DNA from: Dactylosporangium fulvum
GTDB lineage: Bacteria > Actinomycetota > Actinomycetes > Mycobacteriales > Micromonosporaceae
Length of the DNA: 64,000 nucleotides
Assembly: GCF_025137375.1 (NCBI RefSeq)
Contig: NZ_CP073720.1
Span: forward strand, 6,968,501 to 7,032,500
Reading direction: 5' to 3'
A program made the translations under genes and the position numbers. The notes below the pieces were generated by a model, which was not told the origin of the DNA, made no database searches, and worked only from the letters and a program-made list of their open reading frames with translations. Each line of letters starts with the position of its first letter. Positions within the stretch are counted from its first letter, which is position 1. Shown here one piece after another: positions 25,539 through 34,171 of the stretch.

Positions 25539-27017
25539 CTACCTCGCCCGGCCGACCAGCGCGAACGTGCCCGCCGCGAAGGCGCACACCGCCGAGGAGA
25601 CGAGCAGCGAGGCGCCCGCGCCGCTCGCGACCGTCGCGCCCATCGCGGCCACCCCCACCGTGGCCCCGGTCTGGCGTACCGCGTTGAGCATGCCGCCCGC
25701 CGCACCGGTCGCCCCCGCCGGAGCCGCGCTCACCATGGCCACGGTCAGCGCCGGCAGCGCGAACGACACGCCGGAACCGGTCAGCAGCAGGCCCAGCGCC
25801 AACCACGGATAGCTCGCGTCGGCGGCCAGCACGACGGCCATGACCACCCCGCCCGCGGCCAGCAGCGCCAGCCCACCGACGATCGGCCGATACGGCCCGA
25901 CGCGCGCCACGATCCGCCCGGTCAGCGGCGGATTGACGGCGAACGGCACCGTCAGCGGAAGGAATGCCAAGCCCGTGTGCAGCGGGTCCAGGTGCTGCTG
26001 CAGCAGTAGCGGCAGTACGAACAGGGCGCCCGACAAGGCGAAGTTCACCGCCGCGCCGGCGAGCAGGACCGCGCGTACCCGGCCGACCCTGATCAGTTGC
26101 CGGTGCAGCACCGGGGCGTCGCTGCGCCGCTCCAGCCGGACGAACACGCCGAGCGACAGGACCGTCGCCACCGCGGCGATCACGGTGTGCGGCCAGTTGC
26201 GCGCACCGGCGGCGATCAGGGTGTCGGTCGCCAGGGCCAGCACGGCGGCGGCGGCCACCTGAGCCGGCCAGTCGATCCGCCGCGGCGCACCACCTCCGGC
26301 ATCGGCCGGCGGCACAGCGGGCCGGACACCGACGGACGTCGTGCCTGCAACGGCACCGCCCGGCCGCGCGCCGGTTCCGGCATCGCTCGAAAGCGCGGCG
26401 GCACGGTCCAAGGTCAGGCCGAGGACGAGCAGCCCGATCGGCACGTTGATCAGGAACACGGCACGCCAGCCGGCCACGCCGACCAGGGCGCCGCCGGCGA
26501 TCGGGCCCGCGGCGACCGCCGCGCCGCTCGTGGCGGCCCAGGCCGCGATCGCACGCGCCCGGGCGGCCGGCTCCGGGTACAGGCGGGCGATCAGCGCCAT
26601 CGACGCCGGCACGCACGCGGCGGCCGCCACGCCCATCACCGCGCGCAGGACCACCAGCACCCACAGCGCCGGCGCCAGTGCGGTCAGCAGCGACGCGGCT
26701 GCGAACACCGCCGTTCCGGCGCGGAACAGCCGCGACGCGCCGTAGCGGTCGGTGGCGGCCCCCGCCGACAGCAGCAGGGCCGCGAACGTGACCGTGTACC
26801 CCGTGGTCGCCCACTGCAGGCCGGCCATCGAGGTACCCAGCGACTCGGCCAGGTCGGGCTCGGCGACCGAGAGGACGGTCATGTCGAGCAGCACCATGAA
26901 GTACCCGAGCGCAAGACCCATCAGGATCCGGCGCCGGCGCCGGCGGTCGGGCACCGGCGGACCGGACACGGCGTGCCCGGCCGATTGCAGAACGCTCATG
27001 ATCGAGAACAACCCCAT
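25539..27017 (-). CDS. MFS transporter, DHA2 (drug:H+ antiporter) family
   Basis: About 492 residues from ATG 27017; another ATG lies at 26999. About 14 membrane helices are visible. The DHA2 motifs are LDMTVLSVAEPDLAESLG in helix 1 and GAATDRYGASRLFRAG in the loop 2-3 motif A, and motif C-like glycine patterns follow. It exports small molecules using the proton gradient. The divergent LysR gene and the perfect palindrome in the shared spacer suggest substrate-responsive control. Confidence 0.92.
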   Translation of the reverse strand: MGLFSIMSVLQSAGHAVSGPPVPDRRRRRRILMGLALGYFMVLLDMTVLSVAEPDLAESLGTSMAGLQWATTGYTVTFAALLLSAGAATDRYGASRLFRAGTAVFAAASLLTALAPALWVLVVLRAVMGVAAAACVPASMALIARLYPEPAARARAIAAWAATSGAAVAAGPIAGGALVGVAGWRAVFLINVPIGLLVLGLTLDRAAALSSDAGTGARPGGAVAGTTSVGVRPAVPPADAGGGAPRRIDWPAQVAAAAVLALATDTLIAAGARNWPHTVIAAVATVLSLGVFVRLERRSDAPVLHRQLIRVGRVRAVLLAGAAVNFALSGALFVLPLLLQQHLDPLHTGLAFLPLTVPFAVNPPLTGRIVARVGPYRPIVGGLALLAAGGVVMAVVLAADASYPWLALGLLLTGSGVSFALPALTVAMVSAAPAGATGAAGGMLNAVRQTGATVGVAAMGATVASGAGASLLVSSAVCAFAAGTFALVGRAR

Positions 27018-27093
27018 CAAGGTCGGTGGTGACGTGACGGGGACTACGGTGCGTCCGGACGTGGTAACGGCTCCACCGGCCGTACCGCACGCC

Positions 27094-27114
27094 GCGTTCG
27101 GAATTTCCGAACGC
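27094..27114. promoter_or_regulatory. Palindromic LysR-type operator
   Basis: GCGTTCGGAA-T-TTCCGAACGC, perfect 10-bp arms, containing the T-N11-A pattern of LysR boxes. It sits between the divergent MFS and LysR starts, 22 bases before the LysR ATG. Confidence 0.75.
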
Positions 27115-27135
27115 TCCGCGGACTTGATACCCGGC

Positions 27136-28017
27136 ATGGAACTGCGTCAGCTCCGGACCTTCGAAGCGGTCATTCGGCACCGAACGGTGACCGACGCGGC
27201 GATCGCCCTCGACCTCGCGCCGTCGTCGGTCTCGCAGCAGATCCGGACCCTCGAGGACACCCTCGGTGTGGCCCTGTTCAGCCGCGGCCCGCGCGGGATG
27301 GAGCCCACCGCGGCGGGCAAGCGCCTGCAGGGCTGGGCCGCGACCCTGCTGCGGCAGGCCGAAGAGGCTATCCGCGACGTGCGCGACGTCCGGCGGCCGC
27401 TACGCCTCGGCGCGCTGGAGACCCTCGCCGGCGTGTACGTGCCGCGGGTCCTGGCCCGCTTCGCGCAGCGCCGCCCCGACATCGATGTCGAGGTCCACGC
27501 CGACCGAGCGCGGGACGGCCTGCTCAACGGCGTGCTGCAAGGCCAGCTCGACGCGGCGCTGCTGCTCGACTCCGGCACCGAGATCGGCGGCCTCGGCTTC
27601 GCCCCGCCGGCGGGACCGCTCACGTACGTCGACCTGGAGCCCGTCCCGCTCGCCCTGGTCGCCGCGCCCACCCATCCGCTCGCCGAGCGTGACGACCTGG
27701 CCGCCGCCGACCTCACCGGCGAGCGGCTGCTCGTCAACGTGCCCGAATGCTCGTTCTGGCTGGCCGGCGACCGGCTGTTCGGCGTCGGTCCGAAGCGGGT
27801 CCGGGCCGGCGGCGTGCCGGTGATGCGCGCCTGGGCCGAACACGGTCTGGGCATCTCACTGCTGCCCGACTTCGCGGTGACCGACAGTGTCCGCGCCGGC
27901 ACGCTGGTCCGGCTCCGCCTGCCCGTGCCCGACCTGAGCCTCCGCCTCGTGTGGCGCGAGGACCAGGAACAGGCGCCCGGAATGCGCGAGATGCTGTACG
28001 CCGCCGCCCGCCCGTGA
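27136..28017 (+). CDS. LysR-family transcriptional regulator of the divergent MFS pump
   Basis: 293 residues. Start MELRQLRTFEAV is the canonical LysR N-terminus; the longer open frame upstream is the MFS gene's shadow. The winged HTH covers residues 1-60 (SSVSQQIRTLEDTLGVALF), and the rest is the effector domain. The operator at 27094-27114 lies between it and the pump gene, as for typical LysR pairs that repress themselves and activate the target. Confidence 0.93.
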   Translation: MELRQLRTFEAVIRHRTVTDAAIALDLAPSSVSQQIRTLEDTLGVALFSRGPRGMEPTAAGKRLQGWAATLLRQAEEAIRDVRDVRRPLRLGALETLAGVYVPRVLARFAQRRPDIDVEVHADRARDGLLNGVLQGQLDAALLLDSGTEIGGLGFAPPAGPLTYVDLEPVPLALVAAPTHPLAERDDLAAADLTGERLLVNVPECSFWLAGDRLFGVGPKRVRAGGVPVMRAWAEHGLGISLLPDFAVTDSVRAGTLVRLRLPVPDLSLRLVWREDQEQAPGMREMLYAAARP

Positions 28018-28042
28018 TTCGGACTGCCGCAGCCCTGAACAG

Positions 28043-28072
28043 CGTTCACGGCGCGGCGCCGCGCCGTGAACG
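28043..28072. terminator. Bidirectional hairpin terminator, end of F420/hydantoinase operon
   Basis: A 30-bp perfect palindrome (CGTTCACGGCGCGGC and its complement) lies between the convergent LysR and CN-hydrolase genes. It should end transcription from both sides. Confidence 0.85.
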
Positions 28073-28082
28073 TGATGAGGGG

Positions 28083-28913
28083 TTACGCGGTCGGGCCCAT
28101 CTTCGTCAGCCGGCCGTAGAGCTCGGGCCGCCGGTCACGCAGGAACGGGCGCCGGCGCCGGGACAGTTCGACCAGGCTCAGGTCCGCCTCGGCCACCGCC
28201 ACGCCGTCGCCGCCGTCGGCGGCCTCGGCGAGCACATCGCCGTCCGGGCCGTAGACGGCGCTGAGCCCGAAGTAGTCCTTGACGCCCTCCTTACCGACCC
28301 GGTTGGAGCAGATCACGAACATGCCGTTGAACACCGCGTGGGCGCGCAGCTCGAGCTGGAACACCTCGCGCATGGGCGCGCTGGCCGAGGCCACCGGCAC
28401 GCAGAGCACAGACCCGCCGCGCAGGGCCACGATCCGGCTGAGCTCGGGGAAGTGCCGCTCGTAGCAGATGATCGTGCCGACGCCGGTCTCCCCGGTGTCG
28501 ACGACCTCGGGTTCCGAGCCGCCCGGCTGGAAGTAGAACTTCTCCGGGAACCCGTTCGAGAACGGCAGATGCGACTTGCGGTACACCGACCTGAGCTCAC
28601 CCGCGACGAACGTGCAGGCCGTGTTGTAGTACACCCCCGGCACGTCGGCCGCCTCGAAGATCGACGAGACGATCGTCATGCCGTGCTGCCGCGACCGTTC
28701 GGCGGCCATCCGGTTCGAGGGGCCGTCGAGGCGTTCGGCCAGCTCGAAGTACTCCAGGTCCGGCTCCGGCTGGACGAACGGCACCGCGAAGAGCTCCGGC
28801 AGCAGGAGGATCCGGGCGCCCTGGCCGGCGGCGTCGTCGATGAGGTCGGCGGCGCGCCCGATCGTCTCGGTGCGGTCGCCGGAGGCCTGTAGTTGCAGCG
28901 CTGCGAGTTTCAC
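28083..28913 (-). CDS. Carbon-nitrogen hydrolase (beta-ureidopropionase / N-carbamoyl amidase type)
   Basis: 276 residues from a GTG overlapping the previous stop (GTGA), with GGGGAGGG upstream. Nitrilase-superfamily triad: Glu40 (LLLPEL), Lys113 (YRKSH) and Cys150 (IICYERHFPE). Family members with this layout hydrolyse N-carbamoyl-beta-amino acids or N-carbamoylputrescine to amine, CO2 and ammonia. As the last gene of an operon with dihydropyrimidinase and a beta-alanine-type transaminase, decarbamoylation of the ring-opened product is the natural reading. A second enzyme of this superfamily is encoded at 34172-35005. Confidence 0.9.
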   Translation of the reverse strand: MKLAALQLQASGDRTETIGRAADLIDDAAGQGARILLLPELFAVPFVQPEPDLEYFELAERLDGPSNRMAAERSRQHGMTIVSSIFEAADVPGVYYNTACTFVAGELRSVYRKSHLPFSNGFPEKFYFQPGGSEPEVVDTGETGVGTIICYERHFPELSRIVALRGGSVLCVPVASASAPMREVFQLELRAHAVFNGMFVICSNRVGKEGVKDYFGLSAVYGPDGDVLAEAADGGDGVAVAEADLSLVELSRRRRPFLRDRRPELYGRLTKMGPTA

Positions 28914-29599
28914 GCGAGGACCCTCCCCTGAGAAGCCTGGGTCAGTCCGGTGATGGCCACCCCTGACCGGGTCTTGTACCGCTTGTTCACCGAGATGAGC
29001 ACCGCGGTGAGCGGCTCCAGCTGGCGGGCCAGGCGGAGCCGGCCCGCGTCGACCGCCCGGCCGCCGGTCACGTCGGCGGCCAGCCCCATGACGAGTTCCT
29101 TGGCCGCGCGGTCGTCGCCGCACACCAGGACGTCCTCGTGGCTCAGGTCCGCCTCCGGGTCGAGCAGGAGCGGAGCGGAGAGGTGGTGGAACGCGCCGAC
29201 CAACGTGGCGTCGCCGGCGATCGCGGCGGCCTCCTCGGCGGCGCTGCCCGCGGGCACGTCAAGGCCGAACGGGCCCAGCTTGTCGAACCCCAGCGGGTTG
29301 ACGCAGCTGATGACGACCTTGCCAGCCAGTGCGCCGGCCAGGCTGGTGACCAGCTCGGTGTGCCCGTCGTACGGCACGGCGAGCAGCACGACGGGCGCGG
29401 AGGCGGCCGCGTCGAGGTTCGAGGCGCCGCTGATCTCGGCGCCATCGAGCTGCTGGCGCAGTTCCGCGGCGGCGGCCTCGGCGCGTGCGGCGTCGCGGGA
29501 GCCGAGCACGATGGCGTGTCCGGCGTGGGCCAGGCGGTAGGCGAGGCCGCGCCCCTGCGGACCGGTCCCGCCGATGACCGCGATCCTTGTCAGGCTCAT
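28910..29599 (-). CDS. npdG: F420:NADP+ oxidoreductase (NADPH-dependent F420 reductase)
   Basis: 229 residues. The N-terminal Rossmann motif is IGGTGPQGRGLAYRLA, followed by GSRD, where Ser/Arg bind the NADPH phosphate. The C-terminal SVNKRYKTRSGVAITGL is typical of Fno/NpdG proteins. It transfers hydride between NADPH and the deazaflavin F420. It is encoded four bases downstream of an F420-dependent LLM oxidoreductase, so it probably supplies F420H2 (or reoxidises it) for that enzyme. A copy dedicated to one catabolic operon is unusual. Confidence 0.92.
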   Translation of the reverse strand: MSLTRIAVIGGTGPQGRGLAYRLAHAGHAIVLGSRDAARAEAAAAELRQQLDGAEISGASNLDAAASAPVVLLAVPYDGHTELVTSLAGALAGKVVISCVNPLGFDKLGPFGLDVPAGSAAEEAAAIAGDATLVGAFHHLSAPLLLDPEADLSHEDVLVCGDDRAAKELVMGLAADVTGGRAVDAGRLRLARQLEPLTAVLISVNKRYKTRSGVAITGLTQASQGRVLA

Positions 29600-29603
29600 C
29601 GGG

Positions 29604-30611
29604 TCAGGCCTTCGCGGCCTGGGCGAGCCGGGTGAGCGTCTGCTCCTTGTCGCCCAGGGTCGAGATGATCGGGCTGCGGACGCCGGCCTCGTGGTACGAC
29701 ATCAGCTTCTGGAACGCGTCGTCCGTGGAGCCGCAGGCGGTGACGTTCTGCACCAGGCTGTTGGGGACGAGCTGCATCGCCCGCTTGATGTCCTCCGGGG
29801 TGGCCGGCCAGCCGGCGATCTGCTGGAGCTGGTCGACCAGCTCGCGCTCGACGCCGCAGTGCTCGGCGATGTGCGGCTGCTGGCACAGGTACAGCGTGAG
29901 GAACGCCTTGCAGGCGTCGATGGCCTCCTGCGGGTCGTCGTCGTTGACGCTGCAGGCCACGATCTGGGTGAGGTCGATCTCCTGCTTGCCGTCGGTGCGC
30001 TTGGCGATGCCGCGGTTGATGGCCTCGCGGGCGCCGACGAGGTACGACGGCGGCAGGAGGAAGTCCATGTGCACGCCGTCCGTGATCTCACCGGCCAGCT
30101 CCAGCATCTTGGGGCCGACCGCGCCGACGTAGATGGGCACGTCGACGGGCTTGTTCTCGCGGTACATGCTGTCGAACCGCACGCCCCGCATCTGCACGAA
30201 CTCGCCCTCGAACTCGACGAGCTCGTTGCGGAAGAAGGACTGCAGCACGGTGATGTACTCGCGCATCGACGCGATCGGCTTGGTCAGCGGCTGGCCGACC
30301 TTCGTCGCCAGCGGCTCCCACCAGGCGCCGATGCCCAGGATCGCCCGGCCGGGCGCGACCTCGTCCAGCGTCTTGAACGTGACCGCCATCAGCGCGGCGT
30401 TGCGGCTCTTGTTGTTGACGACGCCGGTGCCGATCTTCAGGTTGCGGGTCCTGCTCGCGATGATCGCCGCCGGCACGATGCCGTCGCGGGCGAGCCGCCC
30501 CTCGGCGACCCAGACGGACTCGAACCCGTTCTGGTCGGCGAACTCGGCCTGCCAGTAGGTCTGCTCGAGGCTGAGCCGCTCGCCGACATGGATGCCCAGA
30601 GGAAGGTTCAT
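29604..30611 (-). CDS. F420-dependent LLM-class oxidoreductase (Mer-like)
   Basis: 335 residues forming a luciferase-like TIM barrel. Landmarks are IHVGERLSLEQ, FESVWVAEGRLARD, IGTGVVNN, the GAWWEP segment and DVPIYVGAVGPKMLELAGE, which fit the methylene-tetrahydromethanopterin-reductase subfamily rather than FMN monooxygenases. The adjacent npdG gene strongly supports F420 use. Within this operon its likely job is F420H2-dependent reduction of a ring C=C or C=N before hydantoinase cleavage. This would replace dihydropyrimidine dehydrogenase, which is absent here. An oxygenase role (RutA is also LLM) is the main alternative. Confidence 0.88.
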   Translation of the reverse strand: MNLPLGIHVGERLSLEQTYWQAEFADQNGFESVWVAEGRLARDGIVPAAIIASRTRNLKIGTGVVNNKSRNAALMAVTFKTLDEVAPGRAILGIGAWWEPLATKVGQPLTKPIASMREYITVLQSFFRNELVEFEGEFVQMRGVRFDSMYRENKPVDVPIYVGAVGPKMLELAGEITDGVHMDFLLPPSYLVGAREAINRGIAKRTDGKQEIDLTQIVACSVNDDDPQEAIDACKAFLTLYLCQQPHIAEHCGVERELVDQLQQIAGWPATPEDIKRAMQLVPNSLVQNVTACGSTDDAFQKLMSYHEAGVRSPIISTLGDKEQTLTRLAQAAKA

Positions 30612-30640
30612 CGTATTTGACAGCTCCGTTCGGTCTTGGT

Positions 30641-32062
30641 TCAGAAGAGGTACGGCTTGCCGCGGTCGGCGAAGGAGCCCCGGCCCGCCGCGCCGTCGAA
30701 GGAACCCGACGCGTCGACCAGGTGGTCGCCCCGCGAGAGGACATGGACCGGCTTACCGGTCACCCGCAGCCCTTCGTACAGGTTGTAGTCGGTCCGCATG
30801 TGGGTGCCCGCGGTCGTGATGACGTGATCGGCCTGCGGGTCCCACACCACCAGGTCGGCGTCGGCCCCGACCGCGACGATCCCCTTGCGGGGGAAGAGGC
30901 CGAAGAGCTTGGCCGGCCGGGTGGACACCAGGTCCACGAACCGGCACGGGTCGATCCGCCCGCTCGCCACCCCGCCCTCCCACAGCACCATGAGCCGGTC
31001 CTCGATGCCGGGCACGCCGTTGGGGACCTTGGGGAAGTAGCCGGGGCTGCGCAGCTTCTGCGGCGGAAGGTCGTCGGGCTGGTGCATGCAGAAGCCCGCG
31101 TGGTCGGTCGCCACCGTCGCCATCGCGCCGGTAGCGAGCGTCTTCCACAGGCCTTCCTGGTTGCTGCGCTCCCGGATCGGCGGGGAGCACAGGTACGCGG
31201 CGGCCTTCTCGCCGAGGCCGGCGTAGTCCTCGTAGGCGATCTGCAGGTACTGCGGGCAGGTCTCCCCCCAGACCCTGTGGCCGTCGGCACGCGCCCGGCT
31301 GATCTCCTCGGCCGCGGCGGCGCTGGAGACGTGCACGACGTAGAGCGGCGCGCCGACGGAGTCGGCGAGGACGATCGCCCGGTGCACGGCCTCGGCCTCG
31401 GAGTCGTGGCCGTGCGCCGTGGCGTGGAAGTGCTCGGCCGTCTTCCCGCTGTCGACCAGCCGTTGCGTCTCGCGGGCCACCATGTGCCCGTTCTCGGCGT
31501 GCACCATCGGCAGCACACCGAGCTCGAGCGCGAGCTCGAACCCCTCGAGCAGCTCGCCGTCGTCGACCATCTGGGTGCCCGGGTACGCCATGAAGAACTT
31601 CCAGCTGGCCGCCCCTTCGCCGGCGGCGAGCCGGCGAAGGTCGTCGAGCACGTCGGGCTGCTGGTCGCGGGGCGGGACGATGGCGTGGAGGCCGAAGTCG
31701 ACGACGGACCGTTCCGCCGCCGCGTCGCGCCGGCGGAGGTACGTGTCGTACAGCGACCGGCCGGGCTCCTTCTTCACGAAGTCGAGGATCGTCGTCGTAC
31801 CGCCGTGGGCGGCGGCGACGGTCCCGGTGTAGAAGTCGTCGGCCGTCCTGGTGGTGAACCCGTCGATCGGGTACTCCAGGTGGGTGTGCGCGTCGATCCC
31901 GCCCGGGATGACCAGCTTCCCGGTCGCGTCGATGACGTGGTCGGCGGTCCAGTCCGAACCGATGCCGAGCGCGACGATCCGCCCGTCACGCACCAGGACG
32001 TCGGCACGGATCGCCGAGTCCGCGTTGACGACCGTGCCATTGCTGATCAGCGTCGATCCCAT
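30641..32062 (-). CDS. Dihydropyrimidinase / D-hydantoinase
   Basis: 473 residues from ATG with GAGGGGA upstream. Metal-site residues are all present: His59/His61 (DAHTHLEYP), carboxylated Lys155 (WKFFMAYPG), His in MVHAENGHM, His in VVHVSS and Asp in ATDHAG. It cleaves the amide bond of 5,6-dihydropyrimidines or hydantoins to N-carbamoyl amino acids, in the cytoplasm, as a Zn enzyme. It sits between the transaminase and the F420-dependent oxidoreductase. This defines the operon as degradation of a cyclic ureide. Confidence 0.95.
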   Translation of the reverse strand: MGSTLISNGTVVNADSAIRADVLVRDGRIVALGIGSDWTADHVIDATGKLVIPGGIDAHTHLEYPIDGFTTRTADDFYTGTVAAAHGGTTTILDFVKKEPGRSLYDTYLRRRDAAAERSVVDFGLHAIVPPRDQQPDVLDDLRRLAAGEGAASWKFFMAYPGTQMVDDGELLEGFELALELGVLPMVHAENGHMVARETQRLVDSGKTAEHFHATAHGHDSEAEAVHRAIVLADSVGAPLYVVHVSSAAAAEEISRARADGHRVWGETCPQYLQIAYEDYAGLGEKAAAYLCSPPIRERSNQEGLWKTLATGAMATVATDHAGFCMHQPDDLPPQKLRSPGYFPKVPNGVPGIEDRLMVLWEGGVASGRIDPCRFVDLVSTRPAKLFGLFPRKGIVAVGADADLVVWDPQADHVITTAGTHMRTDYNLYEGLRVTGKPVHVLSRGDHLVDASGSFDGAAGRGSFADRGKPYLF

Positions 32063-32085
32063 TTCGGTTTCCCCTCGTGGTGGGC

Positions 32086-33441
32086 TCAGCCCTGGTAGTG
32101 GTCGTCGGCGAGCGACAGCACCTCGTCGAGCACGCCGAGCGCCAGGTCGATCTCTCCGGCGTTGATGACCAGCGGCGGCGTGAGCCGCAGGACGTTGAAG
32201 TTGGCGGTGAGGTAGACGCCCCGCTCCATCGCCGCCTTGAGCAGGCGGCTCACCGGCGCCGCCGCCGCCCCCTTGGCGTTGAACGGCACGAGCGGCTCCC
32301 GGGTGGCGCGGTTCTTCACCAGCTCGACGCCGTAGAAGAGGCCGCGGCCGCGGATGTCGCCGATGCTCGGGTGCCGCTCGGCCAGCTTGGCCAGGCCGGC
32401 GCCGAGCCGTTCGCCCATGGCGCGCGAGTTCTGGACGACGCCCTCGTCCTCCATGATCCGCAGTGAGGCCACGCCGGACGCACACGCGAGGGGATGACCG
32501 GCGTAGGTCATACCGCCCCAGAACATGTTGTCCTTGAGCCACTCGGAGATCCGCGCGGAGACCGTCATGGCGCCGAGCGGGACGTAGCCGGAGTTCAGGC
32601 CCTTGGCGGTGATGAGGATGTCGGGCACGACGTCCCAGTGGTTGCAGGCGAACCACTCACCGGTGCGGCCGAAGCCCGCCATCACCTCGTCGAAGATCAG
32701 CAGGATGCCGTGGCGGTCGCAGACCTCGCGCAGTGACCGCAGGTATCCGTCCGGCGGATAGAGCAGGCCGTTGGTGCCGGTGACCGGTTCGACGATCACG
32801 GCGGCGACGGTCTCGGGGTTCTCGTACTGCAGGATCTCCTCGAGGTGCGGGCCACCCGAGCAGACGGGGCAGGGGTCCGGGTGCCCGGCCGGGCAGCGGT
32901 AGGTGTAGGGGTCCAGCATGCGCACCACGCCGCTGATGCCCGGCTCCGCAGCCCACCGGCGCGGGTCGCCGGTGAGCGACATCGCGCCCGCGGTGGCGCC
33001 GTGATACGAGCGGTAGCGGGCGACGATCTTGTGCCGGCCGGTCACGTGGCGGGCCAGCCGGACGGCGTTCTCGTTGGCCGCCGCGCCACCGGTGGTGAAG
33101 AAGCTCATCTTCAGGTCACCGGGGGTCAGCCCCGCGATCATCTCGGCCAGCTCGGCGCGCGAGCGCTCCGCGAACCCCGGCCCGATGTAGCACAGCTCCT
33201 CGGCCTGGGCGCGGATCGCCTCGACGAGGCGGGGGTGCTGGTGGCCCAGGTTCAGGTTGACGAGCTGGGACTGGAAGTCGAGGTACTTGCGGCCGTCGTA
33301 GTCCCAGAACCACGAGCCTGATCCGCCGGCCACGGGGATGGGGTCCAGTGCGCCCTGCACCGACCAGGAGTGGATCACGTACTCCTTGTCGACGGCCTTG
33401 ACGCGCTGGGCGGTCCAGGCCTGAGTCTCGGTGATCGTCAT
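32086..33441 (-). CDS. Class III aminotransferase (omega-amino acid / beta-alanine type)
   Basis: 451 residues, overlapping the DUF1185-like gene by ATGA. PLP signatures: Asp251 (LIFDEVMAGFGRTG) and Lys280 (ITAKGLNSGY). It probably converts the beta-amino acid released by the carbamoyl hydrolase to a semialdehyde, which the aldehyde dehydrogenase of the second operon could oxidise. An odd Cys-rich insert lies at about 180-196 (YRCPAGHPDPCPVCSGG), spaced like a small zinc knuckle, between the substrate-loop region and the EILQYENPETVAAVI strand. Amino donor preference is unknown. Confidence 0.93.
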   Translation of the reverse strand: MTITETQAWTAQRVKAVDKEYVIHSWSVQGALDPIPVAGGSGSWFWDYDGRKYLDFQSQLVNLNLGHQHPRLVEAIRAQAEELCYIGPGFAERSRAELAEMIAGLTPGDLKMSFFTTGGAAANENAVRLARHVTGRHKIVARYRSYHGATAGAMSLTGDPRRWAAEPGISGVVRMLDPYTYRCPAGHPDPCPVCSGGPHLEEILQYENPETVAAVIVEPVTGTNGLLYPPDGYLRSLREVCDRHGILLIFDEVMAGFGRTGEWFACNHWDVVPDILITAKGLNSGYVPLGAMTVSARISEWLKDNMFWGGMTYAGHPLACASGVASLRIMEDEGVVQNSRAMGERLGAGLAKLAERHPSIGDIRGRGLFYGVELVKNRATREPLVPFNAKGAAAAPVSRLLKAAMERGVYLTANFNVLRLTPPLVINAGEIDLALGVLDEVLSLADDHYQG

Positions 33442-33995
33442 GACTTGACCTCGGCGCCGAAGGTGGCGAGCCGGGCAAGCGGGCGTCCGGCGTTGGCCGC
33501 CGCGCAGATCACGAAGATCTCGCGAGGCCGCGGCACGTCGGCGACCTGGAGCGTCACCGTCTGGTGATGGGAGCGCGTCTTGGCGTCCAGCTTGTGCTTG
33601 AGCGGGATGTCGATGGGGCTTCCGGTCAGCCCGACCTTCTCGGCCGCCGGCAGCAGCTCCGTGCCCCCGGCCGCCGTGCGGAAGACGTTGCCGAAGCGCA
33701 GGTTGTGGATGAGCGCCGAGCCGTGCTCGAGCTCCCCGTCGATGCCGACGAGGGCCGCCTTGCCGAACGCCTCGACCTCGTCGCCCAGGAGCTCGACGCA
33801 GGCAGGCCCGATGAGGCTGCCGATCTCCTCACCCAGCTCGTCGGCCAGCGTGACCAGATCCTGCACGTAGGCGCTGGGGTAGGGGTTCTCGATGACGACC
33901 CCGACGAACGCGACGCGGTGGCGGGGTTGCACGTCCTGACCGTTCTCCAGCCAGGTCTCCTCGAGGTGGCGAACGATCTTCCGGACCCTGATCAC
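33438..33995 (-). CDS. DUF1185 / 'amino acid synthesis' family protein
   Basis: 185 residues. A GTG at 34001 is open, but the AGGAGG at 34003-34008 is only one base from it and seven bases from the GTG at 33995, so 33995 is the better start. The sequence (RKIVRHLEETWLENG, AFVGVVIENPY, DELGEEIGSLIGPACVELLG, KHKLDAKTRSHHQTVTL) fits the poorly characterised AA_synth (PF06684-type) family. It is the first gene after the operator-bearing promoter and is translationally coupled to the transaminase. Biochemical role unknown; a catalytic role in handling amide or ureide intermediates is possible. Confidence 0.75.
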   Translation of the reverse strand: MIRVRKIVRHLEETWLENGQDVQPRHRVAFVGVVIENPYPSAYVQDLVTLADELGEEIGSLIGPACVELLGDEVEAFGKAALVGIDGELEHGSALIHNLRFGNVFRTAAGGTELLPAAEKVGLTGSPIDIPLKHKLDAKTRSHHQTVTLQVADVPRPREIFVICAAANAGRPLARLATFGAEVKS

Positions 33996-34011
33996 GATCA
34001 CTCCTCCTGAT

Positions 34012-34038
34012 GGTTCACTGATTGAACCGTTGGTTCAA
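34012..34038. promoter_or_regulatory. Putative IclR operator, site A
   Basis: Two overlapping palindromes: GGTTCA-N5-TGAACC (34012-34028) and TTGAACC-N3-GGTTCAA (34022-34038). Positions 34015-34037 match site B (41346-41368) at 20 of 23 bases. It directly follows the -10 box. Confidence 0.8.
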
Positions 34039-34067
34039 ATACTGTCGATGCTGGGAAGGGCTGTCAA
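34039..34067 (-). promoter_or_regulatory. Promoter of DUF1185-transaminase-hydantoinase-F420 operon
   Basis: -35 TTGACA (34067-34062), 17-base spacer, -10 CAGTAT (34044-34039). The predicted start lies inside the operator, so bound repressor would block initiation. Confidence 0.7.
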
Positions 34068-34126
34068 TAGTCCTGGGGTTTGGATAGTGCCGAGGCGGTC
34101 TGACCGCAGGAGCGCAGCCGACACCG

Positions 34127-34157
34127 GCGGCCGGGGTCCGGAGAGGACCGGCGGCCG
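34127..34157. terminator. Possible terminator between the two catabolic operons
   Basis: GGTCC-GGAGA-GGACC core (34135-34149) is extended by GC-rich, partly pairing flanks. It lies 15 bases after the second CN hydrolase gene and ahead of the site A promoter. Confidence 0.45.
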
Positions 34158-34171
34158 CTACCGTGCCGGGC

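Noticed and set aside
24520..27180. 886-residue minus-strand open frame
   Set aside because: Overlaps the hydrolase and MFS genes in the wrong frame; composition is repetitive Arg/Gly.
33690..33990. Start of the DUF1185-like gene at 34001
   Set aside because: The AGGAGG leaves only one base before that GTG; the GTG at 33995 has normal spacing.
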